Shown in pieces: positions 44,637 through 54,187 of a stretch of 64,000 bases of DNA (position 1 is its first letter; every line of letters starts with the position of its first letter). Under the pieces are notes generated by a model. The model was given only the letters and a program-made list of their open reading frames with translations. It was not told where the DNA came from and searched no databases. The position numbers were made by a program, and so were the translations under genes. This DNA comes from Nothophaeocryptopus gaeumannii (taxonomy: Eukaryota; Ascomycota; Dothideomycetes; Mycosphaerellales; Mycosphaerellaceae): assembly GCA_031771865.1 (NCBI GenBank), contig JASISA010000042.1:2101501-2165500 (forward strand), read 5' to 3'.

Positions 44637-45374
44637 TCAACTGCCCCTTCCGTCCCCATCCTTTTTGCCAGAAGCAACACTCGGCCTAAAGTCCTCATAC
44701 ATATGGAATGCCCTCCCGTTCAACTCCTCCTCCAGCCCCTCCCACTTCTCCAAGCTCTCTTGCATCGTCTTCCTGACCTTATCATACTCATCCTCTCCAA
44801 ACTTCTTCTTCAAAGTCTCCTCATTGACTTTCTTCGGCTTATCTCCAACCATCGCCTCCCCATTCTTGATCTTCAAGTTAAAGCGCATCACTGCTACTTC
44901 ATCCAGCTCGGCTTGCTCTTCCTGTCGTTTCTGCTGCTTCTCTTGCTGGGCATCTTTGTCAGGCTTGTCCATCACGCCTATTGAGCGGCCTTTGGATATT
45001 GTGCCGATGATGCTTATTGCGCCGCCGATGGAGAGGCATGTCGACCAGGAGAGGGAGGGATGGAGGAAATGGGCTACGCAGCTGCCCCAGAGTTCGAGGA
45101 CGGGTGCCCGGTTGATCGTTACGACTTCGGAGTCGTCCTCGTCTTCGGCTTAGTCTTCCGCATTCACTTTGGCTGCCTCCTTGTCGACATTGCCGGTCTC
45201 AGGCTCTGTCTTGGCCTGCTTCTTGGGTTGTTGCTTCTGCTTCTTCGCGGCTGTTGGCTTCGATTCGGGAGCCTTTCGTTTCGTGCCTTTGGGAGCTTCG
45301 ACTTTGGTTGCCGCCGACGATGGGGGTTTCACGGCGCCTTGGCCCTTACTACGCGTTGCGGCCGGCATATTCAA
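44637..45374 (-). pseudogene. Conserved fungal protein (NRAPVLELW motif) interrupted by one in-frame TAA
   Basis: A continuous minus frame of 246 codons is broken by a single TAA at 45150-45152. Before it: MPAATRSKGQGAVKPPSS and a Lys/Ala-rich basic tail like a nuclear protein. After it: DDSEVVTINRAPVLELWGSC, SLSWSTCLSIGGAISIIGTI, SKGRSIGVMDKPDKDAQQEK, then VAVMRFNLKIKNGEAMV and GRAFHMYEDFRP. The second part resembles a family of fungal proteins whose conserved core begins INRAPVL-x-LW. No spliceable intron covers the stop: the only GT...AG around it is 19 nt. Options are a recent nonsense mutation, readthrough, or a base error. Confidence 0.6.
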
Positions 45375-46245
45375 CGGTATGTTTACGATGTTGTGAAAGA
45401 TGATGCTGATGTCGTGGCAAGCGCGTCCAAGCGCGTCGAAGCTCTAGCCACAGCCAGCTCTCCAGAACGGAGCCAAGGTAGAACTACAGTCTGCTTGGCA
45501 TGTTCGACGTCAATATCCCACTACTATACGAAGAGGGCGAGGGCAAAGCCTTTCAAAGGCTCCAGCAGGAAGTTCTACACAGAATGGATTGCTGAGAGCA
45601 CCTCAGCAGATACCCAAGGGCGCGAAAATTGCTCCAACCACATACTACCTCGACTAGGCAGATGGCGTATCCAATGCCTGGGCTCGCACTTCTGTCGCAT
45701 CTACTGCGTTCATCGTCCGGACTATTCAGCCCCATCAGCTCCGGAGGCAGACTATGTGGACGATCGTGAATTCCAAAGGATCTAGTTTCAAGTGGGACGT
45801 GGCGGCCAGCGATGAAAAGATCTGGAACGTGCTTGACCCAGAAATGAGCGTGCAGCCTCATGTGTTAAAAACGCTGAACCTGACTGTGGACAACGAGCAG
45901 TGTTTGGTGGAGATCTCTGTATCGAGATCAGGTCATGCGGACATAGGAGGATTCTGGTTCGAGTTCAAACGCATCGACAAAAAGCTCTACTGAGGATGCT
46001 TTGTAACCCTCTTGCGCGTTACCGGCATGGAAGTCCTTGGAAGCTGTTGCCCCTCAACAGTGAATTGAGGAGAGTTGGCTACGCCCTTTCCAGAGCTTGA
46101 TCAAGTGAAGCGCGCTGCGAGTGAATGGAACTTACTCGAGTCCATCTCAACTAGCAGAAGCGCGCTCTCCTTCTCTTCTCTCCTGTTCCGCCACTACATC
46201 ACGAGGCACATACACAACCGCCTTCCCCACGCCAATACCGCCACG
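45375..46245. other. Intergenic with a short unassigned frame
   Basis: A plus frame of 79 codons (45754-45993) contains FKWDVAASDEKIWNVLDPEM and IGGFWFEFKRIDKKLY and looks protein-like, but has no start context or homology I recognise. Nothing else is supported. Confidence 0.3.
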
Positions 46246-46861
46246 ATGCAAACCATCCCCTACAGCCCGGCCACGTTTGGCCTCCCACCAACGCTTGGAG
46301 AGAAACTCACCTCCATCTCTGAGCTTCTCGAACAAATCCTCCTCGACCCCGCGCTCGACATTCGAACTCTCCTGCTTAGCCAATAGGGCTCTCGAACCTT
46401 CAAGGTGACCGTCAAGAGGTTCCCTCAAACTCCAAGAGAAGATGTTCTTCAGCTTCATCTCGAAGCAGAAGAAGTTACTCGTCAACCCACTTTTTGCTGA
46501 TCCGGTTATTCAGACTCGACCTGGGATCAAGACTTTGAAAGTCGAGCTGCGTTTCGAGAGCGTGCATGTCGATATCATTTTCGATACAGTCGAGAAATTG
46601 AAGGATCGGCCGCCGGGTTCTTGGGAGGATATGTTGCTCGTGCAGCCGGTTTCGAAGAAGCGAAATGTCTGGACTATGAGCTACAAGATGAGAGAGGGGA
46701 GCGAGTGGACGAAGTCTGTGGGGCATGGGAGTCGGTTTGATGCGTTGACGCTGGGGAACACGGTGCAAATTTTGCTGAAGAGGGAGGATGAGATGAGGGG
46801 AAACCCGTGGCATGAGGGATGTAATAGTGGAAATGGGAGTCGTGATCGGGAGAAGATCTGA
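46246..46861 (+). pseudogene. F-box-like small protein pseudogene
   Basis: It starts MQTIPYSPATFGLPP and continues ISELLEQILLDPALDIRTLL, LSQ, matching fungal F-box-like proteins in which LLL-x-Q is followed by RV...F. An in-frame TAG follows at 46384-46386, then SRTFKVTVKR in the same frame. The frame then changes by one base to GSLKLQEKMFFSFISKQKKL and runs to SWEDMLLVQPVSKKRNVW, the conserved SW-x-x-M-x-x-x-QP core of that family. It ends at TGA near 46861. One nonsense codon and one frameshift make it a probable pseudogene. Confidence 0.65.
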
Positions 46862-46990
46862 AAGATTGGCGTTGGAGATTCGAGGTTCGGGATAGATGCC
46901 GCTCGCCTCTGCGCGACTGCAAGCTGATCTCAAGACATGACGGAGTGTGCATATTCTGTGTTTTGCATTGCACCAGACCTGCTGCGATTC

Positions 46991-47470
46991 TTACAGCTTC
47001 GCCTGCTCGTTCGTAACTTCGCCAATCCAAGAGTACTTCTGCTCCTTGAACAATTCCATGAAAGGCTTCGTTTTGCCTCCTTGTAGATTACCAGCTTGGA
47101 CAGCTGCGAATCCCTTGATGGTAGAACTTGATAACCAAAGTGGCGAGCCCTGAAGATCAAATTAGCAGGCTTCAATAAGATCGGAGAGGTAATTCCATAC
47201 ACATTGATTGCAAAAGTGTCGGAACAGCGTGTTCCCCGTCTTTGTGTCGCTATCGGCATACTCCTTGACATGTTCCTCGCCTTGAACAACAGAGACAGTA
47301 GTCTTCATGAACCGATGATTGTGCATGAATGCGCTTCCGGATGCTTGCCTGCAATTGTCGCAATGGCAGAGAACAGCTCCCTTGTCCTGTCCAGTAAACT
47401 CGACCTTCACAGACTTGCAAAGACATTGTGCAGTCCTAGTGATGATCTGCAGTGGAGCTTTGGTCGCCAT
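46991..47470 (-). CDS. GFA-family protein (glutathione-dependent formaldehyde-activating enzyme/CENP-V fold)
   Basis: Two exons (47201-47470, 46991-47149) encode 142 residues starting MATKAPLQIITRTAQCLCKS. Zinc-site motifs are CLCKSVKVEF (CxC), LCHCDNCRQASGSAF and, across the intron, HFCNQC joined to GSPLWL. These are the Cys pairs of the Mss4-like GFA fold. Members bind zinc and sometimes glutathione; few have a proven reaction. The intron is 51 bp with GTATGG...TTCAG, phase 0. Confidence in family is high, in reaction low. Confidence 0.88.
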
Positions 47471-47971
47471 TGTTCGGGCTGTAATTGTGGCTAGAGGTGT
47501 TGGTTGGTTGACGGATGGGTTGGGATTGAAGAAAGATTGGAGAGGATATTGAAGTTGAACTACTCGCTTCTGGGCTTTCACGATGACTCTTGACATATGA
47601 TCTCTTTTGGCTGTCGACGTGCTCTTGTCCTGGTGTCGATCGGGATCTTGATCCATGTTCCGTTGCGGGTCTGAGGTGAAGTCGCGATCACGGGAAGGGG
47701 AAGCCGAGGCTGGCCGGCGCCAAGGAGGAGAGCAAGAAAGGCAGATTCTGGCGGTGGAGGAAGTCGTCCTGTCAACAGTCTCCCATCAACACCATCGAGC
47801 CTCAAGGCATCGATATGCTCGTCGGGAGACGCATCTCAGATTGGTTCCCGGGTCATCATGGCCGTGGATATGCTTGCATAATGATCAAACAGGTTCTGCG
47901 TCCACGACTCTTCACCTCCCGCCTTATCGACAGAGCGCGACCGAGACGACATCTGTGCCCTGCAGAAAGCA

Positions 47972-48003
47972 GAACGACAACGACAACAACGACGACGACG
48001 ACG
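47972..48003. repeat. CGA/ACA-rich microsatellite
   Basis: A short run of GACAACGACAACAACGACGA type trinucleotides. It sits in an unassigned region upstream of the 12-bp repeat array. Confidence 0.6.
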
Positions 48004-48215
48004 CTGGCCTACGAGGAGGCGCCATACTGGAAGATAAGATATTGAAATGGCGGATATTGGTGATGGAGCGCGAGGAGCATGTTGGGGAAGGAGAGCAGCA
48101 TCTGCGCTTATCAGTCCACCATGATGGGCTGTCACCTCACTTGGCTCTACTTTCAGGACTTCCAGTTTACCCTGAAGAATCAAATATCTGCAAGAGACGC
48201 GAATACCTGATAGCA

Positions 48216-48601
48216 TCCGGAAGTGTTCGCCCGTCGACAACCCGATCTACTTCTCTGCTTGTGAGCTGGTATGCTTGTGTCGTCCGGAAGTGTTCGGCTC
48301 CAAGTACATCAGACTTCTTGATCGATGACATGCTACACACGTATTGTAAGAGCCAGGCATGACCGCCAGCATCCGGAAGTGTTTGCTTGTCGAAGATCAT
48401 AGCCTGGAGATGGTTGCCGTTCTCCGGATGAAGCCTGGGCATCAGAGTCCGGAAGTGTTCTCTGATGTTCAACTGCCCTCTGCATACACATGTCACGGTC
48501 GACATACTGTGCCTTGGCATCCGGAAGTGTTTGCCAGGGTGCCATTTGTTGTTCCCGAAGCGCACTCGGTCCCCAACTCGCCGAAAGCCTCCGGAAGTGT
48601 T
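48216..48601. repeat. Six exact copies of TCCGGAAGTGTT with unique spacers
   Basis: Exact 12-mers start at 48216, 48283, 48372, 48448, 48520 and 48590, all in the same orientation, 67-89 bp apart. Several share the wider form CATCCGGAAGTGTTTGC or CATCCGGAAGTGTTCGC. A weaker copy (TTCGGGAAGTACTCGG) lies at about 48670. The spacers are not alike, and spacing is not a multiple of three, so this is not a protein repeat. The core ACTTCCGG is shared with known transcription-factor sites in other eukaryotes, but no fungal factor is assigned. The array lies between the starts of the GFA gene (minus) and the dioxygenase gene (plus). Confidence 0.9.
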
Positions 48602-49508
48602 GGCTATCGCGCACATGAGCACACCACGCCTACGCTCATGAGTCTGGCTTTGATGGACTCTGCCGTCAATTCGGGAAGTACTCGGGGCATTCAATGCGTC
48701 CGAGGGCGTTGTCGTCTCAAGCTTCGCTGGCAGTGACTGCACTGCCCTACTGCGACCGGATCCCTACCAGTCCGCTTAGCCTACCTGGAGGCATAGGCAT
48801 GGTACGTGGCTATATGTCTTCAATCGACTGCCCTGGCTGGCCCTTCACATCATGGACACTTGCATGCAGCCAGGCCATGCTGTACCTCAGCGCCCATATC
48901 ACGTGACGTCGGTGTCGCACCTCCAATCAGCGCATATGCCTATGCTACCGGCTCACAGTGGACGAATACCATCGAGCGCTGCTGTTCTCAAACGATCTTT
49001 GAATGCATGTGTGCTCTTGGACGTTCTCATCTTCTGGTCTACTGCTCTACCTAACTCCGCCGCCTGCGACCATCGCATCGTCGACGTCGCCGCATAACCT
49101 CGGTTCCCTCGCAAGTCGATGCCACCACTCTGCCTTTGCCTCATGGTCCCTATAGGATGTCATGATGTGTGTTGAGGGATTACCGTACTGGGTTTATCTA
49201 TCCACGACGCCCTTGCGTCAACATCAGGCGGTCAGAGGTCGCCGTTATCGTCCCCACGAAGGCCGGAACCAAACCGGCCAGGCGAATCAGCATTGAGTAT
49301 TTTCAATTCTGAGATAATGTCAAACTGCCAGGGAATGGCCGCAATTCCGGCCACACTGAATAAAAGAACGTGAGTTCTCCAGATCCGATCTGCTTTCTTT
49401 TCCCTTTCATCTCCTTCGCCAGAGGCTGTTTCGTGGCTTTCTTTGATATCGGAACTTAGTCAGCATAGGTTTCTCCATTCGCACCTCTTCTCACCTCTTT
49501 CAAACAAT
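48602..49508. other. Upstream region of dioxygenase gene
   Basis: No gene seen. Long open frames at 47655-48736 on both strands overlap the repeat array and have no motifs. The dioxygenase promoter should lie near 49300-49500. Confidence 0.4.
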
Positions 49509-51058
49509 ATGAGTCCCTACTTGAGCAGTGGCTCCGGCCACGAAGAGGAGGGCAGATTCTCCGACACCAAGGCTGTCTTCCCGCACATCCATGCCGACCC
49601 TGCAACCCTTCCAACTTCCTTGGACCCATTCACCATCACGACACAGAATGGCTTCCTACCACTTCAGACCCCTCAAGTCGAGCTTCCCGCGGTCTTTGCA
49701 CCCCTGCAGAAGCTGTGCGATGACATGCCTATTCAAAAGCTGGACGGCTCTCCGGGTCTGCTGGCAACGTATGAGCTTGGTCAAACAATCGACGAGCAGA
49801 AAGCCCTGCCAGATCTCCTGCCCGAGATTGACAGCCTTGTGGCGAGTGATGGCAAGCCAGATCTCATTGCGGCCTCGGCGGCCTTTAGAGACTACTCCTT
49901 CCTGGCTTCCGCATACCTGCTTGAGCCATGCTGGAAGCAGTGGAACATTGACGGCACCTACGGAATGGGTCGTTCAGTGCTGCCGAAGGAGATTGCTGGG
50001 CCGCTCGTTAAGTGTGCTAAGATGCAAGTAAGCATCAGCTTGTTCATTCTGCATTGTCTAACTAGGTCTTTAGGCTCAATGTCCCTGCCTTCTTGGCCTA
50101 TGCTGCTGGCTATGCCTTGTTCAACTACCGCTTTGCCAACCCTGCCATTGGCGCGTCAGAATACAAAAATCTTCGCCTTATCCGTGCGTTTGAGAAGGGT
50201 CTTGATGCGTCCTCGTCGGAAGCTGGCTTCATTCTCACTCACGTCGACATGGTCAAGCATACTGGTCCTCTTGTCCAGGGCGCCGTGCAGATGCTTGATG
50301 CAGTAGCGGCAGACACTGGTAGCTCAACTGTCAACGACGCTTTCGAAGTCCTGCTTGACACCATGAAGGTCATCGAAGACTCCATGGAGGGCATGTGGAA
50401 CCAATCACGGCCAAAGGATTACATCACCTACCGCACATTCATCTTCGGCATCACCAACCAACCTATCTTCCCCAACGGCGTCATCTACGAAGGTGAGAAC
50501 GAGAACAGGCCCATGTACTTCCGTGGCGAGTCCGGCGCGAACGACGCCATCATTCCCTTGCTGGACTCGCTTCTCCAGATCCCAATGCCTCAGAACCCAC
50601 TCACCGAGATCTTGAAGGACTTCAGAGGCTATCGGCCCAAACCACATCGCGACTTCCTGGGTCACGTCCGCTCTCGCGCTGAAGAGATTGGGGTCAAGGA
50701 ATACTGCCTCAAGGATCTCCAAACTAAAGTTCTCTACCTCCGTCTGCTCGAACACGTCCGCAGCTTCCGCTGGCGACACTGGCTCTTCGCACGCGAGTAT
50801 ATCATCCGTCGGTCACAGCATCCAACGGCGACTGGGGGAAGTCCGATTGTCACTTGGTTGCCGAACCAGCTCTTTGCCGTCATGGAGTCGATGAGGGGCA
50901 TTTGGGAGAGCATTGAGGAAAGCGATAGGGACGCACAAGGAAAGACGGTGAATGAGATGATGAGCAATGTGTATGATGCGGATGAGAAGTTGCAATTGGA
51001 GGTTGATCGGTGGTGTACGGAGCGGAAATGGAATCCGATGAGGATTCTTGTGAACTGA
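49509..51058 (+). CDS. Indoleamine 2,3-dioxygenase family protein
   Basis: Two exons, best read as 49509-50023 and 50074-51058 (499 residues). Landmarks are DPFTITTQNGFLPL, FRDYSFLASAYLLEPCWKQW, NVPAFLAYAAGYALFNYRFA, the family core RGESGANDAIIPLLDSLLQI and the heme-region RWRHWLFAREYIIRRSQHPT, ATGGSPIVTWLPNQL. The enzyme opens the tryptophan ring with O2 to N-formylkynurenine, the entry to kynurenine and NAD synthesis. The intron is most naturally GC-AG (donor GCAAGT, acceptor TTTAG, 50 bp), giving AKM-LNVPAF. A GT-AG alternative (50028-50065) would be only 38 bp. Confidence 0.88.
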
Positions 51059-52013
51059 AGACGGATCTCACACCTGTTGCAAAAGTTGTATGCGCTCGAT
51101 ATGTCCACCTTACGTCCATGTCTCCTCGTATTGCGGATGCTGGGCAAGTCCAATTCCATAGTCTGCTTAGCTGGCTATGTCCCACTGAGGCGCAGCTTGA
51201 CGAGCACTTCCACGGCGAACATTCCCAGCTTGTTACGTGACCTCTTCTCCTGTCGAATACTCCGCGGGCTGAAGTTGCACGAATCGTCGAAAAGAGTAGG
51301 TTGTCCTCATGCACTTTAGATCGTGCCTGCAGTAGCACCGAGCTTGGCAAGCGCATAAAGCCCCAAGCGAATCACATGTCCCAGCTGAAACACATGTTTG
51401 CAGATCATCCCACTCGGGCAGCTGAGGACAAGCAACTCGGCGAATTGAACAACACGTTTCGCGCTTGTAAAACCATTCTAAGGGGGCTTCTTCGTTAAGG
51501 CTGTGGGATCGTGTGCGTTACACAGCGTTTGCTCTGTCGATCAATGCTTCTTTGTTGTCAAGCATCCGGGTGTGCAGATGGTAGCGTCTTGAGCGAAGAT
51601 ACCTGGGACGGAGGACTGTACGGATGTGATGATGAATAAAGGATGATCACAGGGGGTCGCAAGATCGGCTGCCAGTTAAAGCTTGCTTGGCGGCAATATC
51701 GATTTCTTCAACCGGCTTTCTATCTCAACACAGGCACTTGGAGGAATAGTTTGTGTAGCCAAAGATATTCAGTTTTACACGGCGATGCTAGTGATACCAG
51801 TTTTACTAGACAATCTACCGGTGGGTGGAAGCCCTCACCAAAAGCTGGTGGGTCTCCACACTGTCAGCCGATCTTGCTAACCCCTGTGGATGACCTCAAA
51901 AGGTGTTCTCAAATGTCCTCAGACGCGGGGCATCAGAAAAGTATAAGAGAAACGAGGCGCCTGCTCCGAAGCGAGTAAATTAGACACGGTTCAGGACAGC
52001 AAGTACATCAACA
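51059..52013. other. Intergenic
   Basis: No coding signal; short frames only. Confidence 0.4.
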
Positions 52014-52648
52014 ATGAAGTCTTTCTTCGCTATGCTCGGCCTTGCTACTTTGGCCATTGCCAAACCCACCGTCTATCTCATCCGCCATGGCGAGAAGCCC
52101 GACAGCGGCAATGGGCTGAATGCTCAGGGCATGCAGAGAGCACAATGCTTGAGGAACGTATTCGGTGCAAGTTCTGGATACAACGTCGAAGCCATCCTTA
52201 CGCAGGACTACAAGTCAGGTGAGTGTCGCCTTCCAATTTTGCAAGAATCTGCATAAGCTGACTTTGTCTCAGATGGCTCTCGCAAGAGACCCTACGATAC
52301 CGTTTACCCTCTTTCCCAAGATCTCGGCCTGACTATCGACCATTCCTGCGATCGCGACGACCCAGACTGCGTGCAGGATAAGGTCAAGGACCTGGAAGAC
52401 CTTAATGGAAATGTTTTGATCTGCTGGGAGCACAAGGCGTAGGTTTTCTCCTATTTGGCTGGCAGCTTTCAAGGAAACGTGCTGATACTGACTTTGTTCC
52501 CAGTCTTCACGATATCGTGGAGGAGCTCGGCGACGATGATGCTCCAGACTACCCTAGCGACCGATTTGATATCATCTGGGTCGACCCTCCGAAGTACTCT
52601 GATATCACGGATCAGTACTCCGAGAACTGCCCGGGGTTGGATAGCTAG
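52014..52648 (+). CDS. Secreted histidine phosphatase (phosphoglycerate-mutase-like)
   Basis: Three exons (52014-52218, 52273-52438, 52504-52648) encode 171 residues. The signal peptide is MKSFFAMLGLATLAIAKP. The catalytic RHG is in VYLIRHGEKPDSGNGLNAQG, a family arginine is in SRKRPYDTVYPL, and the second His is in NVLICWEHKALHDIVEELG. It is a compact one-domain enzyme of the type found widely in ascomycetes. Extracellular phosphomonoesterase activity is likely; substrate unknown. Introns are 54 and 65 bp with GT-AG borders. Confidence 0.88.
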
Positions 52649-52710
52649 GCTAGATATTTGCAATGCTGTGTGCGGCAGCTTCGGAACCCCCGCGCACACG
52701 ATCTATCCTG

Positions 52711-53862
52711 CTATTCTTCCCTGTCCTCCAAAGGTTCACACTTTGCCATCTGCTCAATATAAGCCCTGAAAGACGGATATGGTTCAGGTTCAAGCACAGC
52801 TGAGCCTTCATATCGTATGAATGCCCAGTCCAGCCTCTCGAAGGCCGCAATACTTCCTGCAAACTTCTCGATCGCTTTCGTTAGCGTTGCTCGCTGCTCC
52901 TCATCCGCAAGCTCATGAATCTGGCGGTACATAGTCCGAGCTTCAGTCAGAACACTCGGTGGAACGAGCCAGAGATATTCGCAATCGGTCTTTCCGACTT
53001 GAACAGCACGATCGCATGTCGGCAACGCGTCATCATCAATTAAGTGTTCAATTCCCCATGGAAGGTTCAGGATCCGGCAAGGTATGTCACATGCCACTTC
53101 GTCGTCCCAGTTGATACGCGAGATTGGTACAATTCCGGGGCCGCAGACAATGCCATCGAAGATTCCTTCTGCGTCACCTTTGCAGGCGCACTCGATGTGA
53201 TCGTGGGAGATGAAGCCGTTTGAGAGTCGGAGGAACTCTTTGAAGTCATCAGGCAGGGTGATCTCGAGACGTTGCTCCAGCTCGTTGATCTCGTCTTCGC
53301 TGGCTGGTGGGTAGAACATGGTCGATCGGAGCTCGTAGCCGGATCCACTCCAGTACGCCTGTCCAGGCTGCCCTCGAAGAGTGTTTCCTTCTGCTATCTC
53401 TAGCAGCTCTCGCATGGACTTAGACCCCATGTCGAGCGAGGCCACGTCGATCGTATCATTGGCTATCATGTCGTAGAAGAGGAAGGAGTCGCAAAGTGGA
53501 ATCATCTGGAGCTGTCTTGCCTCTTTATTGAAAGCTTGCACTGGCGAAGGATTGCGACCTTGCCACAGCCACGACCAGCCAAAGGTGCCATGGAGACTTG
53601 GCGGCTGGTGCCTGTGAACTGCTTGCATTTCATTGCACGATCGAAGGGTCTTAATCTGGGTGTTGTACTCGGCATCATGCTTGGGTGTTGAAAGCTCCTC
53701 AATACCGGCGAAGTTGATAAATTGGTTGAGGAGGTCAGCGCAACGTGTAGGAATGTTAGGTTCGTTGCTGATGTTCGATGTAGCCTCCCGTACTCGATAC
53801 GAGACCGGTGATCCTGGTAGCTCTGCTCGCCGGGTGTGGCCAAACTCCCGCCGAATATTCAT
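52711..53862 (-). CDS. SMI1/KNR4 domain protein
   Basis: An intronless 383-residue protein. The SMI1/KNR4 (SUKH) domain lies in the second half: ASEDEINELEQRLEITLPDD, FKEFLRLSNGFISHD, a loop with GIVPISRINWDDE and CEYLWLVPP, closing with a helix (ATLTKAIEKFAGSIAAFERL). The N-terminal half is helical and not recognised. In yeast Knr4 coordinates cell-wall synthesis with the cell-integrity MAP kinase, but many fungal SUKH proteins are uncharacterised. The stop lies close to the end of the convergent phosphatase gene. Confidence 0.85.
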   Translation of the reverse strand: MNIRREFGHTRRAELPGSPVSYRVREATSNISNEPNIPTRCADLLNQFINFAGIEELSTPKHDAEYNTQIKTLRSCNEMQAVHRHQPPSLHGTFGWSWLWQGRNPSPVQAFNKEARQLQMIPLCDSFLFYDMIANDTIDVASLDMGSKSMRELLEIAEGNTLRGQPGQAYWSGSGYELRSTMFYPPASEDEINELEQRLEITLPDDFKEFLRLSNGFISHDHIECACKGDAEGIFDGIVCGPGIVPISRINWDDEVACDIPCRILNLPWGIEHLIDDDALPTCDRAVQVGKTDCEYLWLVPPSVLTEARTMYRQIHELADEEQRATLTKAIEKFAGSIAAFERLDWAFIRYEGSAVLEPEPYPSFRAYIEQMAKCEPLEDREE

Positions 53863-54187
53863 TCACTCTTTTGCTTCTTCTTCATTTGTCTATTTGTACT
53901 TCTGGTTCTCTGCAATGGACGAAACTATTCACTTCGCCGTTATGAGTATGGAGGCGGAGACTGCTTCGTCTCGTGATGCCAAGATGAACAGTCGAAAACT
54001 CTGTGGCGATCCTGTCCGCCAATCGTATCCGGGAAGCCGTCTTGGAATCCCCGGCGCGCTCAGGAGAGGACAGTTTGACCGGGCGTCGCGGCGATGACAT
54101 TATTGACATCCATCACCGAACTGTCATTTCTGAGCTTGTGCATTGGTTCGGGGTCTGAATTGATTGTTCTCGTGCTATTTTAGCATC

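Noticed and set aside
48216..48601. CRISPR-like repeat/spacer array
   Set aside because: The repeats are only 12 bp, the spacing is uneven (67-89 bp), there are no cas genes, and the genome is fungal. It is reported as a DNA repeat array.
47655..48736. Long open frames on both strands (235, 191 and 125 codons)
   Set aside because: They overlap each other and the repeat array, contain no motifs, and the repeat spacing would break any coding frame.
50028..50065. 38-bp GT-AG intron in the dioxygenase gene
   Set aside because: Its acceptor lies two bases after the branch CTAAC, too close for normal splicing, and it adds residues. The GC-AG reading gives a 50-bp intron and the expected protein.
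54164..54187. Upstream start of the mannosidase
   Set aside because: The codon at 54164 is TTG. The first ATG in frame is at 54188.
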